Shown: one piece after another, positions 52,502 through 64,000 of the stretch
How positions within the stretch are numbered: the first letter of the stretch is position 1
How the letters are laid out: each line of letters begins with the position of its first letter
Source of the DNA: Nicotiana tabacum
Lineage: Eukaryota > Streptophyta > Magnoliopsida > Solanales > Solanaceae
Direction: 5' to 3'
Assembly: GCF_000715075.1 (NCBI RefSeq)
Contig: NC_134095.1
Coordinates: 52,380,806 to 52,444,805 of the forward strand
DNA: 64,000 nt
Notes under the pieces: model-generated
Seen by the model: the letters and a program-made list of their open reading frames with translations, nothing else
Database searches by the model: none
Told to the model about the DNA's origin: nothing
Made by a program: the position numbers and the translations under genes

Positions 52502-54435
52502 AGCAGCCTCAGGTCCTAGTGTAGACACAAGATACCGGGATCTAGTCATAAGTTCCCGAGCAGTCACAGGACCCAGGGACCCAGGCTCGTGATCCCATGC
52601 AAACAGACGACCAATAGGGAGTTTCTCAATACTCTCTATCTTTTATTGATCTTATTTTGGTTAGTTAGCATTAAGGATAATGCTAGCTTTCATTTGAGGG
52701 GGTAGCCCTATTTTGATGACATTGGGTTGTAAATATAATACTACTTTCTTTTTATTATGCTTTCTTTTTACTTTTGGTATGTATATAATTTTACTAATTT
52801 ATTGCACTTTTCGTACTTTGAAACCTTGGTCTGTATATAAAGTTACTTTTTGATGTATATATTCATTCCCCCTTATGTATATTTATCTAAATCTCCTTTT
52901 GTACATATTCATTTTACTTTCCGCATTTTCTTTCATAGCTTCTTACTTCATTTTCGTAGCTTCTTGTTTTAAGTTTTCGTGCAATAAGCCTTTGGTTTTC
53001 TTAATGCCATGGTTCTTTTCAAAGGTAGAATTTGTGTGAACCGAGTGGCTCTTCCCGATGATGAATGGCATGACAACCTTCTTAAGGGTTTGAGTCTATT
53101 TTCTTTTTGTTTTTGGTGTAAATAGTAGCTAGTGAGTAATGGTGCCTAAAGCAAAGCTTCACTTGGGCCTAACACATTTGCATTTGATCTTATGGTCAAA
53201 AACAAATTGTTCTGTATAGGATGGTGAAAGTTGTGACCTTGAGACTCTTGTGTTGGACGATAATCATCAAGTGGTTTTTCAGGACCATTCGTGGGCCCCC
53301 GACTCTGTATCATTAGGAATCCTATAGCTTGTGTGTGAGAATTTGAATTGCAAGTCCAAGTCCCATGCCATTAGTCTAGAACTTGCCCTGAATGTTTGTC
53401 GAGGCGAAATTCTAAGTGTAGTTTGACTTGAGAAGTGATTATAGGCTCTCCTTGATTCGAATGATATCTTGAAAACTTCCATAGCCTACCAATGACAATA
53501 TCCCTAGTCAACCCTTTTGAGCTATAGACCTTTTTCTTTCAAAGACCATGATACAAGCTTTTACCCGTTCTAAAAAGACCCTCTCTTGGCACCCTATCTT
53601 TCCTTAGCACAATGCAAAAGCATAAGTTTGGGGGGAGAGATGAGGAATGCAACAAAAAGGTAAATGGTAAAAAATGAAGAAAAGGAAAGGCAATGAAAAA
53701 GAAAGAAAATAAAAAAAAAGTAAAAAAGAATGAACAATGTAGAAGAAATGAAGGGATTCAATAAAAGTAAAGAGATGAAAGGTGTGGAAAGTTTAGAAAG
53801 GAGAAGAAGGTTTGAAATGAATAAGAAAGAGTGACAATGTGTCTCTCTAACCCCTACGAAAGAAGTAAACGACTTAAAAAGTTAAGAGAATGTGTGCCAA
53901 AATGAAGAAATGAAGTGCTTAAAGGAAGATGGAACCTACTTAGACCAAATATTTCCTACCCTGAACCAAAAGCCTTCGCTATATCTCCACAAAAGCCCTA
54001 TATGATCTCGAGTTGAATGAAGCTTACATTAGTGGTGACTCACATAAGGGGCAAGCTTATGGTACTTAAAGCCGGACTTGTGACCTTTCTTTGAGAGAGA
54101 TGAGTGTGTTTTCCACAATCCTCGCTCTGAATGCTTCAATCTAAAAGTGAGGTTTGCTTAAAGGAGAGTGATGAGTATGAGTTTGGGTTCCACAATGACC
54201 AAAGTGGTAGAAAGAGTTTCCTTGCTCAGTTGAGTCAACTCTTGATGCTCTTGTGTCGCACTAAAACCATGGTGCTTGAAAGTTTGAATGTTGTTAATGA
54301 TTCATTTGATTTGAGTACAATTGTTAGTCCTAATTAATGCTAGATGAGATCACTTTAGGTCAGCTGAATTTTCTTGGTTTTACTCTCAAGGAGGTGGGAC
54401 TTATTTTAGTTGCTTGAGGACAAGCAAAACCTTAA
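52502..54435 (+). other. Element C 3' non-coding region
   Basis: No ORF of note. Includes an A-rich stretch (53690-53830) and an internal polypurine-tract-like AAGTTTGGGGGGAGAGATGA at about 53624-53643, resembling the true tract at 54434-54446. Confidence 0.7.
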
Positions 54436-54446
54436 GTTTGGGGGAG
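54436..54446 (+). other. Polypurine tract of element C
   Basis: GTTTGGGGGAG followed by T and the right LTR TGATAACTAG. Confidence 0.85.
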
Positions 54447-54447
54447 T

Positions 54448-55940
54448 TGATAACTAGAGATTCTAGTTCATTTTACACTTCTTTTTACTTGAGTATTAGA
54501 TTAAAAATGTACACAAATAGTCCCAAAGGCATGTTGTACTTGTTTACAAGGTTTGATCAAAAAAATGACAAGTAGTTAAAACCAGCTCAAAAATGAGTGA
54601 AACATGCACAAGTACCAAGAACCAGTCAAGGCACTGCTGCAGCATAAAGTCCATTGCAGCCGCAAAAGACCCACCGCGACTGCAGACCATTTAGTGCGGT
54701 CCGCGGTGGACAAGTTCAGAGAAGTTGCACTTTTGGGGCTTCAAGCAGTGCGGTCCGCGGAGGATTTCTTCGCGGCCGCAATCCATTTTATGCGGTCCGC
54801 GGAGAGGGGATTCAGAGAGTTGGTAGTTTGGAAGATTGGATGCCATTGCGGTCCGCGATCCATTTTATGTGGACCGTAGTGAAGCCACCGCGGACACGGT
54901 GGCCAGATTCAGAGAATGACAATTCAAGCCAAAAAGTCTCATTGCGGTCCGAGGTGCATTTTATGCAGACCACAATACCTCCGTCAGGGATATTTTTGTC
55001 CAGAAAATTCGGCCTAGTATAAATTTTTTTTTCACATTTTTAGGATATCTTTTGTAATCTGTTAGACTCCAGAGCTCGTGAACGGCGGTTTTAGTTCCAT
55101 TTTGAGTAATTTGTAGCTAGATTAGCACTGAATCTTCATTATCTTAGATTGTAATCAAATCATATGGGTTATTCTTCATCTATTTCTCTGTTTTCTTCCA
55201 TTATTATGAGTAGTTAGACCCATTAGCTAGGGTTGTGGCTCAACCCTAGTATGGGTATTTGATGGGTCTTTTGATTTAAGGCTTAGGTGTTTATGGGTAG
55301 TTGATATTTGGACCGTGCTTTCCGTGTTAAATTAGTGGTTGCAAATACTAATTTATGCCTATCTGGCTTGGGCTCTTCTTGAGAAAGAGATCTTGAGTCT
55401 AGGAAAATCAATCTAACAAGAAATTGGGGTGTAATCAAGGGATTGATTGCCCTAATTAAAGGGTTAAACCTAGATAAAGTAATACCCGACTTGAGCCAAT
55501 ATTGCTTGCACAATTGACACCCAATTGGTTTTGAGAAAGTCAATTAGGGCAAAGTCACTCAAGCTACCGAGAGGTATAGAGTGAGTAATTCCATGCTTTG
55601 GCTATATCTTAATCCCCAACATAACATCTTTGCCTTAGGCTTTAGATCCCGTCAAGTATTCACCTAGGAGAAAATCACTTCCCCAGTGCCTCTTTAATCA
55701 TTTAGAAAACCCTACAAGCAAACATTCTTAGTTTAATTTAGTATCTCTTTAGTATAAAAGTAGAAGTAACAATCAACAATTATGATTGGAAGTGTAATTA
55801 AGAGTACTACGCATTTCTAGTTTAGATAGGAATCCAATTCCCAATTCTAGCTCCCTGTGGATTCGATCCCGACCATCTTGGGTAAAAGCTGCTTCGACCC
55901 CTCTTGCCACTTTGTAGTGGTGTAGGGTTGGACCCGATCA
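54448..55940 (+). repeat. Element C 3' LTR
   Basis: 1493 bp, closely similar to 42176-43725 with small deletions in the CpG array and elsewhere. Ends CCCGATCA. Confidence 0.9.
54674..54975. repeat. CpG dyad motif array in element C 3' LTR
   Basis: Motif starts 54676, 54696; 54750, 54772, 54792; 54848, 54869, 54890; 54944, 54965. Steps are 20-22 bp. The array has lost some motifs present in the 5' LTR through deletions that keep the step size. Confidence 0.85.
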
Positions 55941-57187
55941 TAGATCATTATCAAATCACTCAATCCCTAATTCATGTTTAATTTATCTTGTTCACCCATT
56001 CATATTGATTTCTATTACTCTGGGGTCTAACTTTTGCTTCTGGTAATCGCGTTGGAGTCACGAACTTATTTCTCGAACTGAGAAAATGACTTTATGGCCT
56101 ATAATCTTTTGTTATCTCAAGGCCTGGATCCTTTCATATTTTCCTTCACTTGACTATGTACTCTGTAATACTGTCATTTTTTTCTACCGTTGTCATCTAT
56201 GTATCACATCTTACTTATAATGCTTCCTTATCTCTCTTCTTATTTCCTTGCTAATATTTCTGCCTATCACTTTCTTTTGAAAATTTAAACAATGCATTCT
56301 TTTGCTTTTAGCTCCCCTTGCTTCATCCATTGGCTCTTCGGGTTGCCTAACATTCTCGCTCTACTAGGGACTGGAGACACACTAAGGTAGTATATATCTC
56401 TTCCAGGCTTTAAGTGCCTATCTTTATAGTACTCATATCTATCTGTACTATTTTAAAGTGCACCATATGGGTGTCTCACAAGGAGATCTATTAGCACATT
56501 TGCAATATCCTTTGGAAATGTTAACTAACACAAACAATCTATCCACCATTTTGGGTCACTCTAACCCAGCCGGATCCTGATATCCATCCTTCTCTTAACT
56601 ATTTCTATTAGCTCCCATAAGGCATAAATGAGATGGGTGTGACCAATTGTACATACCTATGTTATTGTTAAAGGTAACTCAAAAGGCTTATATTCCTCTG
56701 CCTGTATTGTAAATACTGATAATCTTCATTAACTGGGTGCCTCGTACCCTTTTTCACCTTGCTTCTTTTTACTTGTTGAAACTTGTATCTTCCTTCTGAA
56801 TCTCTCATTGCTTTTTACCATATGGGTGGATAGATATTCATGCCTTAAGGCTCCTTATCAAGAAGTTTACTAACATGTTCTGCTGAAAACGTCACATTTA
56901 CTCATCATAAGCATGATGCAAAATCGAGTTCCTCTGATTCAACTCTTCCACAGTCGTATTCAATCCCTTACCAACTGTCTTTCTAGATGTAGGCATCATT
57001 GTATTATGAATAAGATAGAGTTTAGGAAATTGAGTTCTTACAACTGAGCTCTACCACACAATCTAGAGTAGGAAAAAAGAGTGACAGTCCTAAAGGCCCT
57101 GTAGCCTCTTGCTTATAAGTGTGGTGCACAACAAACCCATAAAATAGACTCTACTAGACATGGCTTGTAGACTCCCTAGGTAGAGCT
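55941..57187 (-). other. Element B interior (right part) with gag stub
   Basis: Mostly non-coding. A minus-strand ORF of 33 codons (56999-56898, MMPTSRKTVGKGLNTTVEEL...) is preceded by a leader typical of Solanaceae gypsy gag genes and ends at a TAA, so only the gag N-terminus is left. No protease, RT or integrase was found. Confidence 0.55.
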
Positions 57188-57199
57188 GCTCTGATACCA
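57188..57199 (-). other. Primer binding site of element B
   Basis: Plus-strand GCTCTGATACCA, i.e. TGGTATCAGAGC on the minus strand (initiator tRNA-Met type), 4 nt from the LTR. Confidence 0.85.
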
Positions 57200-57203
57200 C
57201 TTC

Positions 57204-59163
57204 TGTCATGATCCAAATCGATGGGCCGCGATGCGCACCCCGTGCCCTTACTCAACCGAGTACCAACGTAACATATCTTTCTTATGACATCAATATGGGT
57301 AGATGGGCTAGAAGGGACGTATGAGGTAACAAGAATAAAACATGAGAGAACACTCGACATAAAATGACCCAATCTGATATACAGACTTATACATATGACG
57401 TACGAGCCTATAAGGCCAAAATAATCACTCATACACTGAACATAGACTGACAAAGCCATACAATCTTTCATATTTACGACAAATGTCTACAAGCCTGTAA
57501 GAGTACAAAAATGTCATAAGGCCCCGACAGGGCCCCGGCATACCAATCAATACATGTCTAAATCATACTAATCAAATAAGCAACTCCGAAGCAAATGAAG
57601 CATACCAACGTATTTCGCTGAGCTGATAGCCTACTTGGGAGGACTCTCAATCTATCTATCGGGACCTGCGGGCATGAAACGCAGCATCCCCAAGAAAAAT
57701 AGACGCCAGTACAAATAATGTATCGAGTATGTAAGGAATGAAAATCAGTAAACAATAGACATGAGAGAAACATGGAGTAAAAGACTCAACATGTATATTT
57801 GAATAGTTCTGTGAATCATTTAATATTATAATGTCATGCATATGCATATAAATGTCATATCATGCATGTGTATATGCGTTCATAACATCATCAAGCCTCT
57901 AAGAGCATCCCATTATATTATCTTGGTCACTGTGGGCAAATCATCAACGTATACCAGCTGATCAGGTTTGGTGCGTATATAATGCTGTAACTTTTCCCAT
58001 ATCCCATATACATATACATATACATGTATATGTGTATATAACACCAGCTGGTCATAGGTCAATGTACATGTATAAATGAATGCAATGCATGAGAAGTACG
58101 TCAATAAAATCTCTCAGAACGTCATAAGACCATTATGCCTCTGATTAATATCACGAAATAACCTTTATCAACTTATATATTTTCTGAGCCCATGCACAGA
58201 TGATAGAATAATAGGATACATAGGGAATCAAGAACATAAGCATCTCTAGTATTTCTATGAGTAGAGTCATTTATGAAAGTTATGCATTTTCTCATTTCGT
58301 TTGTATCGTATGGATCATGCCAAAAGGAAAGAAGGGATCGCCTTAACATACCTGAGCCGATTCTCTTGACAATCCCTTTAACACATATCAATTGCGACAA
58401 AACGCGTAGCGGCAAGATTGAAGTAGGGGAAAATTCGCATGATATTCTTGAGAAAGATTGCACCGTGCTTACTTAGAACTTGAAATTCACGTTGCACTTG
58501 TAGGGGTTGAGAATTCCATCTGTTCCAGCAAGCCTAAGTATTTCCTTCTTAAGTGATATATGACCATCTCTTATCTTTACAAGCATAGTAAGCAATAGAA
58601 TAAATTACTAACAAACCTTCAAACTAATAAGAAGTTTAAAAGGTAATGAAGTAGTCATATGACCCTTGCTAACATTACCACTCTCCAAATTTGCCATCTT
58701 GTATGTGACTTTAAGAGTCACCATTCCTTAACGCAAGGCTGCCACGTTAAATTTTATCAATTCCCAATAATTAACCACCAATCATCTTAATTACTTATAA
58801 TACTACTCACTTTTGACACACCTTATACATCTTACTATCATGGTCATGTGGTACCTTGTATGACACTAGTCCATGAATACAAGGTATTATAGCTTGGACC
58901 GTATTTTATCCCCCAAATTGTCAAACTTCGATGGAACTCATTTTTCTCAATTCCCTTACCCTCTCACCTTCACGAGTTAACTTATCACTTGTTTGAAATA
59001 GCGTAATGCTTATAATCTCAAGACAATCTCATCCCCGAATTTATGTCGATTAACTTACGATGAAACATTAACATATGAAAATGCAGGATATAATATCTTA
59101 TTTCTGAGCTTCCATCAATTTACTTATGGTGTACTTTCACATACAAAAACTTAGGGTGTAACA
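57204..59163 (-). repeat. Element B 5' LTR
   Basis: 1960 bp, TGTCATGATCC...GGGTGTAACA. The first ~1.6 kb matches 39285-41000. The last ~350 bp has no partner at the other end. Confidence 0.75.
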
Positions 59164-59168
59164 CTTAG

Positions 59169-59680
59169 CATAAAGCTTCTCCTCCCTGAATCGCTACAAC
59201 ACAATCCTCAAATATTGGGCATGCTCCTCCTGGCGATGAGAGTACACCAGGATATCGTCAATGAACACTATAACGAATAAGTCGAGATAAGGTATAAACA
59301 CACTTTTCATCAGATGCATGAATGCTACTAGGGCATTTTTCAGCCCAAAAGACATTACAAAGAACTCATAATAACCATAACGGGTCCTGAATATTGTCTT
59401 TAGAATATCCGAGTCCCGAATTTTCAACTGGTGATACCTAGACCTCAAATCAATCTTGGAGAACACCCTTGCTCCCTTAAGCTGGTCAAACAGATCATCA
59501 ATATGCGGCAAAGGATACTTTTTCTTGATTGTGACTTTGTTCAACTATATATAATCAATGCATGTTCTCATAGTACCATCTTTCTTCTTTATAAACAACA
59601 TCGGTGTGTCCCAAGGTCACATACTAAGTCTAATAAACCCCTTATCAATGAGTTCCTAAAGTTTCTCCTTCAATTCCTTC
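59169..59680 (-). pseudogene. Element A reverse transcriptase (main part)
   Basis: The ORF 59544-59194 has [38 protein letters not shown], the [16 protein letters not shown] block and the active site [10 protein letters not shown] with both Asp intact. Upstream, stops interrupt DKGFIRLSM and FIKKKDGTMRTCIDY. The 3' side ends at REEKLYAK, where element B was inserted; the reading continues at 39279. Confidence 0.9.
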
Positions 59681-59689
59681 AACTCAGCT

Positions 59690-60370
59690 GGTGCCATACG
59701 ATATGCTGGAATAGAAATGGGCTGAGTGTCCAGCACCAAGTCAATACTAAAGTCAATATCCTTGTCGAGCGGCATGCCTGACAAGTCTGTAGGAAATACG
59801 TTCGAAAACTCACCCTCCACCCGAAAGAATCAATAGTGAGAGTATCAGCACTAACATCCCTCACAAAGGCCAAATAAGATAAATAACCCTTCCCAACCAT
59901 CCACTGGGCCTTCAAAAATGAAATCACTATACTAGGAACATAGTCTAGAGAACCTCTCTACTCAATCCTCGGCGACCCCGGCATAGCCAATACCACGGTC
60001 TTAGCGTGACAATCTAGAACAACATGACATGGATACAACTAATCCATACCCAAGATCACGTCGAAATCAACCATACTAAGCAAAAGAGATCAACTCTAGT
60101 CTCCAGACTCCTAATAGTCACTACACACAACCGATATACACGGTCCACAATAATAGTATCACCCATGGGCGTAAAGACATAAACATATAAAACTAAGGAC
60201 TCACGGGGCATATCCGGATAATGAGCAAAATATGATGATACATACGAACAAGTTGAACCAGGTCAAATAATACAGAGGCATCCCTGTGGCATACTGAGAC
60301 AATACCTATGATCACTTCATCTGAAGCAATAATATCTGGTCTGGAAGGAATATGATAGACTCAGGCCTGA
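59690..60370 (-). pseudogene. Element A protease region
   Basis: The minus strand reads VLFDPGSTCSYVS, the gypsy protease active site (normally DTGA.HSF.S) with Pro replacing Thr, between gag and RT. Surrounding blocks such as PMGDTIIVDRVYR fit gypsy protease. Stops are present. Confidence 0.75.
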
Positions 60371-61860
60371 CCTTTACCTGATCGGCCTCTTCCTCTAGGA
60401 CGACCCCTAGCTGACTGAGCTCCACCCCGAGCTGGCTGGGCGAGTGGTGAAGTAACGGGTGCTGAAGTCGTAGACTGACTCCTCTGCTGAGTTGGACCTC
60501 CTAAAAGGTGGGGACAATGCCTCTTTATGTGACTCATATCTCCACACTCAAAACAACCCCTCCCTGCAAATGGTGGTGGGGACTGAAGGGAGTCTCGAGC
60601 ACCAAAATACCCACTAGAAGAACCCGGTGCCGATGAGCACTGAGCTGAAGGTGCATGGGATGAAATCTGAGTTGGAAGGGCATTGAGAGATGACTGGCCC
60701 TGATGAGTGTTGTATGAACCAGGTCTGGATGATGCACTGGACGAGCTGTCTGAGTATGCCTATAAGGACGACCCCTGTCGTGGTGGAACTGACTCCCAGA
60801 AGGAACACCATTGAAACCACCCGGTCTACCTTTCCTAACTGCAGACCATTTCAATCTGCCGAGCAATGTCGATTACCTCATTAAAAGTAGCACCAGATAC
60901 CCTCTCTCAAGTTATAAGCAACAACAGCCGATATGTGAGGTCATCATTGAACCTCTTAATCCTCTCCCTATCAGTGGGAACCAACTAAACTACGTGATGA
61001 GCCAACTCAGAAAACCCTATCTCGTACTGTATCACAGACATGCCATCCTGACGTAACTGCTCAAATTGTCTACGCAGCTCCTCTCTACGAGATTGTGGCA
61101 CGAACTTCTCCAATAAGAGAGCGGAGAACTCCTTCCATGTAAGTGGTGCTGTACCGACCGGCTTGTGCCTCTTATAAGCCTCCCACCAACTGAAAGCATC
61201 CCTATTAAACTAAAAAGTAGTGAACAATACCCCACTGGTCTCTAAAATATCGGTTGTACGAAGAATCTGCTCAGATCTGTCCAAGAAGCCTTGTGCATCC
61301 TCCGGCTCTGCCGCACTGAAAGATAGAGGCCCGAGCCTCCCAAACCTCTCTAGTCTCGTCTGCTCATCCTCAAGCATAGCAAGAACCACATGGGCCTAAG
61401 CAGTTGTAACCAGCTGGGCCGGTAGTGCCCGTAGTGTCTGGAGTCCCTACATCACCTGCTTTGGTGTACGGGAGGCGGGAGTTTGTATACCTCCTCCAAC
61501 CTTAGAAGTGGCTGCTACGGCCGGAACAGAGATTGTCTGAGCAAGACTGGTGCACACGGTCAGAATTTGAGCTAAGGCCTCCTGAAGGCTTGGAATCATA
61601 ATAGGCATAACTGGTGCCTGAGCTGGACCCACTGGCTCATCCGCAACTGGAACCTTCTCCGAAACTGGGGCGACTGGTGGGTCTGTAGGTGCCGCCCTAG
61701 ATGTTGTACGAGCTGCACCTTTGCCCCTAATGCGGCCTCTACCACTACCTTAGTCTCTCACATCCCTAGCAGGTGGTACTGTTGGCTGTTCATCATGTCC
61801 GATAGTGTCGTCCTCACGATCTGTGAGAGAATAGAATAACATAAATTCAGTTACCGGAAT
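60371..61860 (-). pseudogene. Element A gag with CCHC zinc knuckle
   Basis: Minus-strand capsid segments: FLDRSEQILRTTDILETSG, WWEAYKRHKPVGTAPLTWKE and FSALLLEKFVPQSRREELRR, then a zinc knuckle CFECGDMSHIKRHC (C-x2-C-x4-H-x4-C) at about 60510-60550, followed by an Arg/Gly-rich basic tail (RGGAQSARGRPRGRGRSG). A Pro/Ala-rich N-terminal segment lies at 61447-61632. Several stops; some replace Gln or Trp codons. Confidence 0.85.
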
Positions 61861-62004
61861 CAACAAATCTGCACAACAAGAATACAAGAATGTGAAGTTT
61901 CCTAAAGGTTCGACAACTTCTCGAAGATAAGTACAAACGTCTCGGTACTGATCCGCAAGACTCTACTAAACTTGCTCATGACTCATAAGACTTATACAAC
62001 CTAG

Positions 62005-62016
62005 GCTCTAATACCA
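62005..62016 (-). other. Primer binding site of element A
   Basis: Minus-strand TGGTATTAGAGC, one base from the initiator tRNA-Met complement, 3 nt from the LTR at 62020. Confidence 0.85.
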
Positions 62017-62019
62017 ACT

Positions 62020-64000
62020 TGTCATGACCCAAAATCAACCGTCGCGATGACGCCTATCGTGGAACTAGGAAAGTCTACTACTCAACCAGTTCAACCAAAA
62101 AAAGGTTTGAAAATTATATGGAAGCAGTTAATATTTAAGAAAGCCTTATAAAAATAGAAATAAATCCGCAACGGGATACTAGTCTCTCCCAAAACCAGGG
62201 TGTCACCGAGTACATGAGCATCTATACCGGGATACAGTCTACTATAATGTCTAAGGAATAAGAAGTGAAATACAAATAAAGATAATGAAGGAGCGTCAAG
62301 GCCTGCAAATGCCATGCAACTACCTTGATAGTCTCTGAGATCTCGACTCCTCACTCAGCAACCGCAGTGATCTGAAACACCTGGATCTGCACACGAGGTG
62401 CAGGGTGTAGCCTGAGTACAACCAACTCAATAAGTAACAAATCTAAACTTTGGACTGAGAGTAGTGACGAACTCAACCGGTACAGTTCAATATAGAAATA
62501 ATAGTGCAGAAACATAGATATGTTTTCAAGTTCGATAGATATCTCAAAACAGAAAAATGGATCGAATATGAATGATATGAAGAATATAACTCCTCTACTT
62601 CTATATGCCAATGCATATACTATATGTGACACAACATGCTGACAGTCTCATGTGCTCACAAATCTCAAATGCTCAATCACTCAGTACTGTATATGGCTCA
62701 TACGGGCCAGGAAAGTTCCATCCCGGAATATATACATCACTGATCATCAGTCACCCAGTACTTAGTAGGGGTAATTCAGCCCGTGGAGAAGATCATTCTC
62801 CATGTATATATTGCTTCAGACAAGATCCATGTCCAGGGAAGATCCATCCCTTAATAAAATCAACCGCGCTCACTAGGGGAGTATGTAGACTCTGGAGGGG
62901 CTCCTTCAGCCCAAGCGCTATTATAAATCAGTATAACTACTGCGGCGTGCAGCCCGATCTCGCAAATATCTCTCATAATCAGGCCCTTAGCCTCACTCAG
63001 TCATCAATCTCTCAAGTCTATCTCTCACGGGTTCACAATGTCATGAAACTAGCCCGAACACAATGATGTGATGTATCAATAAATAATAATAGAGACTAAG
63101 ATATGATATGAAATGAATGAATATGACTGAGTACGAAATATCAATGAAATCAATAAGACAACATCAAGAAACGACCACTATGGATCCCAACAGTACCGAC
63201 ATAGAGCCTAAACATGATACCTAGCATGATTGACAACTCAATTACTTTATCACATGATGAAAATACGGATATCAACAAGATAGAACTGCTATACAATGCC
63301 ATAGAATCGACCAAGTCACAATTCTCATGGTGCACGCCCGCACACTCGTCACTTGGCATGTGCGTCACCTCAATACCAATCACATAACACATAATTCGGG
63401 GTTTCGAACCCTCAGAACCAAGTTTAGAAGTGTTACTTACCTCAATCCGGGCAAAATTCTACTCCAACACGCCTTTGTCTCGCAAATCGGCCTTCAAACG
63501 ACCCGAATCTAGCCACAAGCGGTATAAACAATCAATATGAGCTAAAGGAATCAATTCTACAAGAAATTACGAAGCTAAAACTCAAAAATCTAAAATTAGC
63601 TTCAAACAACCTCCGGGCCCACGTCTCAAAATCGGACAAAAATCATAAAATTCGAAAGCTATTCACCCACGAGTCTAACCATCCCAAATTTACTAAAATC
63701 CGATAATAAAATCCCACTCATATCCCCCAAAATCAACTCTCCAAATCCCTAGCCTCAAATCCCCCAAATTTCACCTCAAAAATATACCAACTAGGTGAGA
63801 AAATCAATGGGAAAACAAGATTATTGAATATGTTTAACCACAAGTGACTTACCTCATGAATCCCTTCGAAATCGCTTTAAAAAATCGCCCAGTTCAGAGT
63901 TTGCAAAATCAAGAAATGATAGAACCTTCGGAACCTAACATTTATATTTTGCCCAGGCTTTTCGCACCTACGACCACTTATTCGCACCTGTGGAACCGCT
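62020..64000 (-). repeat. Element A 5' LTR (runs off the window)
   Basis: Begins TGTCATGACCCAAAATCAACC and is clearly similar to 28042 onward (for example ACGCCTATCGTGGAACTAGG, GGAGAAGATC, ACTTGGCATG). 1981 bp are visible of an expected ~2.9 kb. The CpG array is just entered at 63963 and 63983 (CGCACCTACGA, CGCACCTGTGG; 20-bp step). Confidence 0.88.

Larger units (their letters stand above)
42176..55940 (+). mobile_element. Element C: Athila-type Ty3/gypsy retrotransposon with env-like ORF
   Basis: LTRs 42176-43725 (1550 bp) and 54448-55940 (1493 bp) begin TGATAACTAG and end GAACA/GATCA. The primer site TGGTGCCGTTGCCCGAG lies at 43731-43747, 5 nt from the LTR, and the polypurine tract TTTGGGGGAG lies before the right LTR. 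The order is gag, protease, RT, RNase H, integrase, then a third ORF, which is typical of Athila. All genes carry stops or frameshifts. No 5-bp target duplication is visible (TCGAC versus TAGAT). Confidence 0.92.
39285..59163 (-). mobile_element. Element B: largely non-coding LTR retrotransposon nested in A
   Basis: The plus-strand left end TGTCACGACCC (39285) and right end GGGTGTAACA (59163) are flanked by the duplication CTTAG (39280-39284, 59164-59168). Left and right terminal regions are clearly similar for about 1.7 kb (39285-~41000 and 57204-~58810). The primer site (minus TGGTATCAGAGC) is at 57188-57199, and a 33-codon gag-like start follows. The remaining interior (about 2.4 kb, excluding element C) shows no pol, so B looks like a LARD-type derivative dependent on other gypsy elements. 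It splits A's RT gene. Confidence 0.75.
28042..64000 (-). mobile_element. Element A: decayed Tekay/Del-like Ty3/gypsy chromovirus, nested host
   Basis: Minus-strand order from the right: 5' LTR (62020 to beyond the window), primer site, gag, protease, RT (59169-61850), then RT end/RNase H, integrase, chromodomain (39279-35880), polypurine tract and 3' LTR (35872-28042). The chromodomain after integrase and the initiator-Met primer site place it with Tekay/Del chromoviruses. Many in-frame stops show it is dead. It is interrupted by elements B, D and a hAT element. Its own interior plus LTRs, with insertions removed, is roughly 11 kb. The target duplication cannot be tested because the right end is outside. 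Confidence 0.85.

Overview
The window is plant nuclear DNA, most likely from a Solanaceae genome and probably Nicotiana. Evidence for this: a multi-exon plant gene with GT-AG introns, AT-rich intergenic DNA, and Solanaceae-style repeats (long LTRs beginning TGTCACGACCC, T-tailed tRNA-SINEs, RTE LINE, Tekay-, Athila- and Ogre-like LTR elements). The genus is inference. I saw no tRNA, rRNA or CRISPR array.

Left third (1-18.5 kb): one host gene on the minus strand, SEC6 of the exocyst tethering complex. Twenty-one exons join in a continuous reading frame (1938 bp, 646 codons) from the ATG at 18501 to position 18. The last ~100 codons lie left of the window. Its introns hold three SINEs, an RTE LINE flanked by ~140-bp direct repeats, and a tiny copia element inserted inside one of the SINEs.

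Upstream of SEC6 (18.5-28 kb) DNA elements and relics are stacked: a MITE-like element, a Mutator-like element with ~100-bp terminal inverted repeats and 9-bp target duplications, a 2.9-kb solo LTR with a 5-bp duplication, two Tourist/PIF-like MITEs with TTA duplications, two Helitron-like elements lying end to end, and copia fragments.

Right half (28-64 kb) is one nested retrotransposon complex. Element A is a decayed Tekay/Del-type chromovirus on the minus strand, with its left LTR at 28042-35872 and its right LTR starting at 62020 and leaving the window. Element A is interrupted by D (30771-35673, a 4.9-kb Ogre-like solo LTR sitting in A's left LTR), by a hAT element (36099-37215, between integrase and chromodomain), and by element B (39285-59163, a largely non-coding LTR element that splits A's reverse transcriptase). 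Element B is interrupted by C (42176-55940, an Athila-type element on the plus strand with gag, protease, RT, RNase H, integrase and an envelope-like third ORF, all broken).

The most unusual signal is in the LTRs. Three LTR types (solo LTR, element A, element C) each carry arrays of 9-11-bp CpG-rich, dyad-like motifs. The core differs by type (GCGAACGCGA, CGCACCTGCGG, GCGGTCCGC), yet consecutive motifs repeatedly start 20-21 bp apart, two helical turns. Some pairs can also fold as 8-9-bp stems with 10-12-nt loops.
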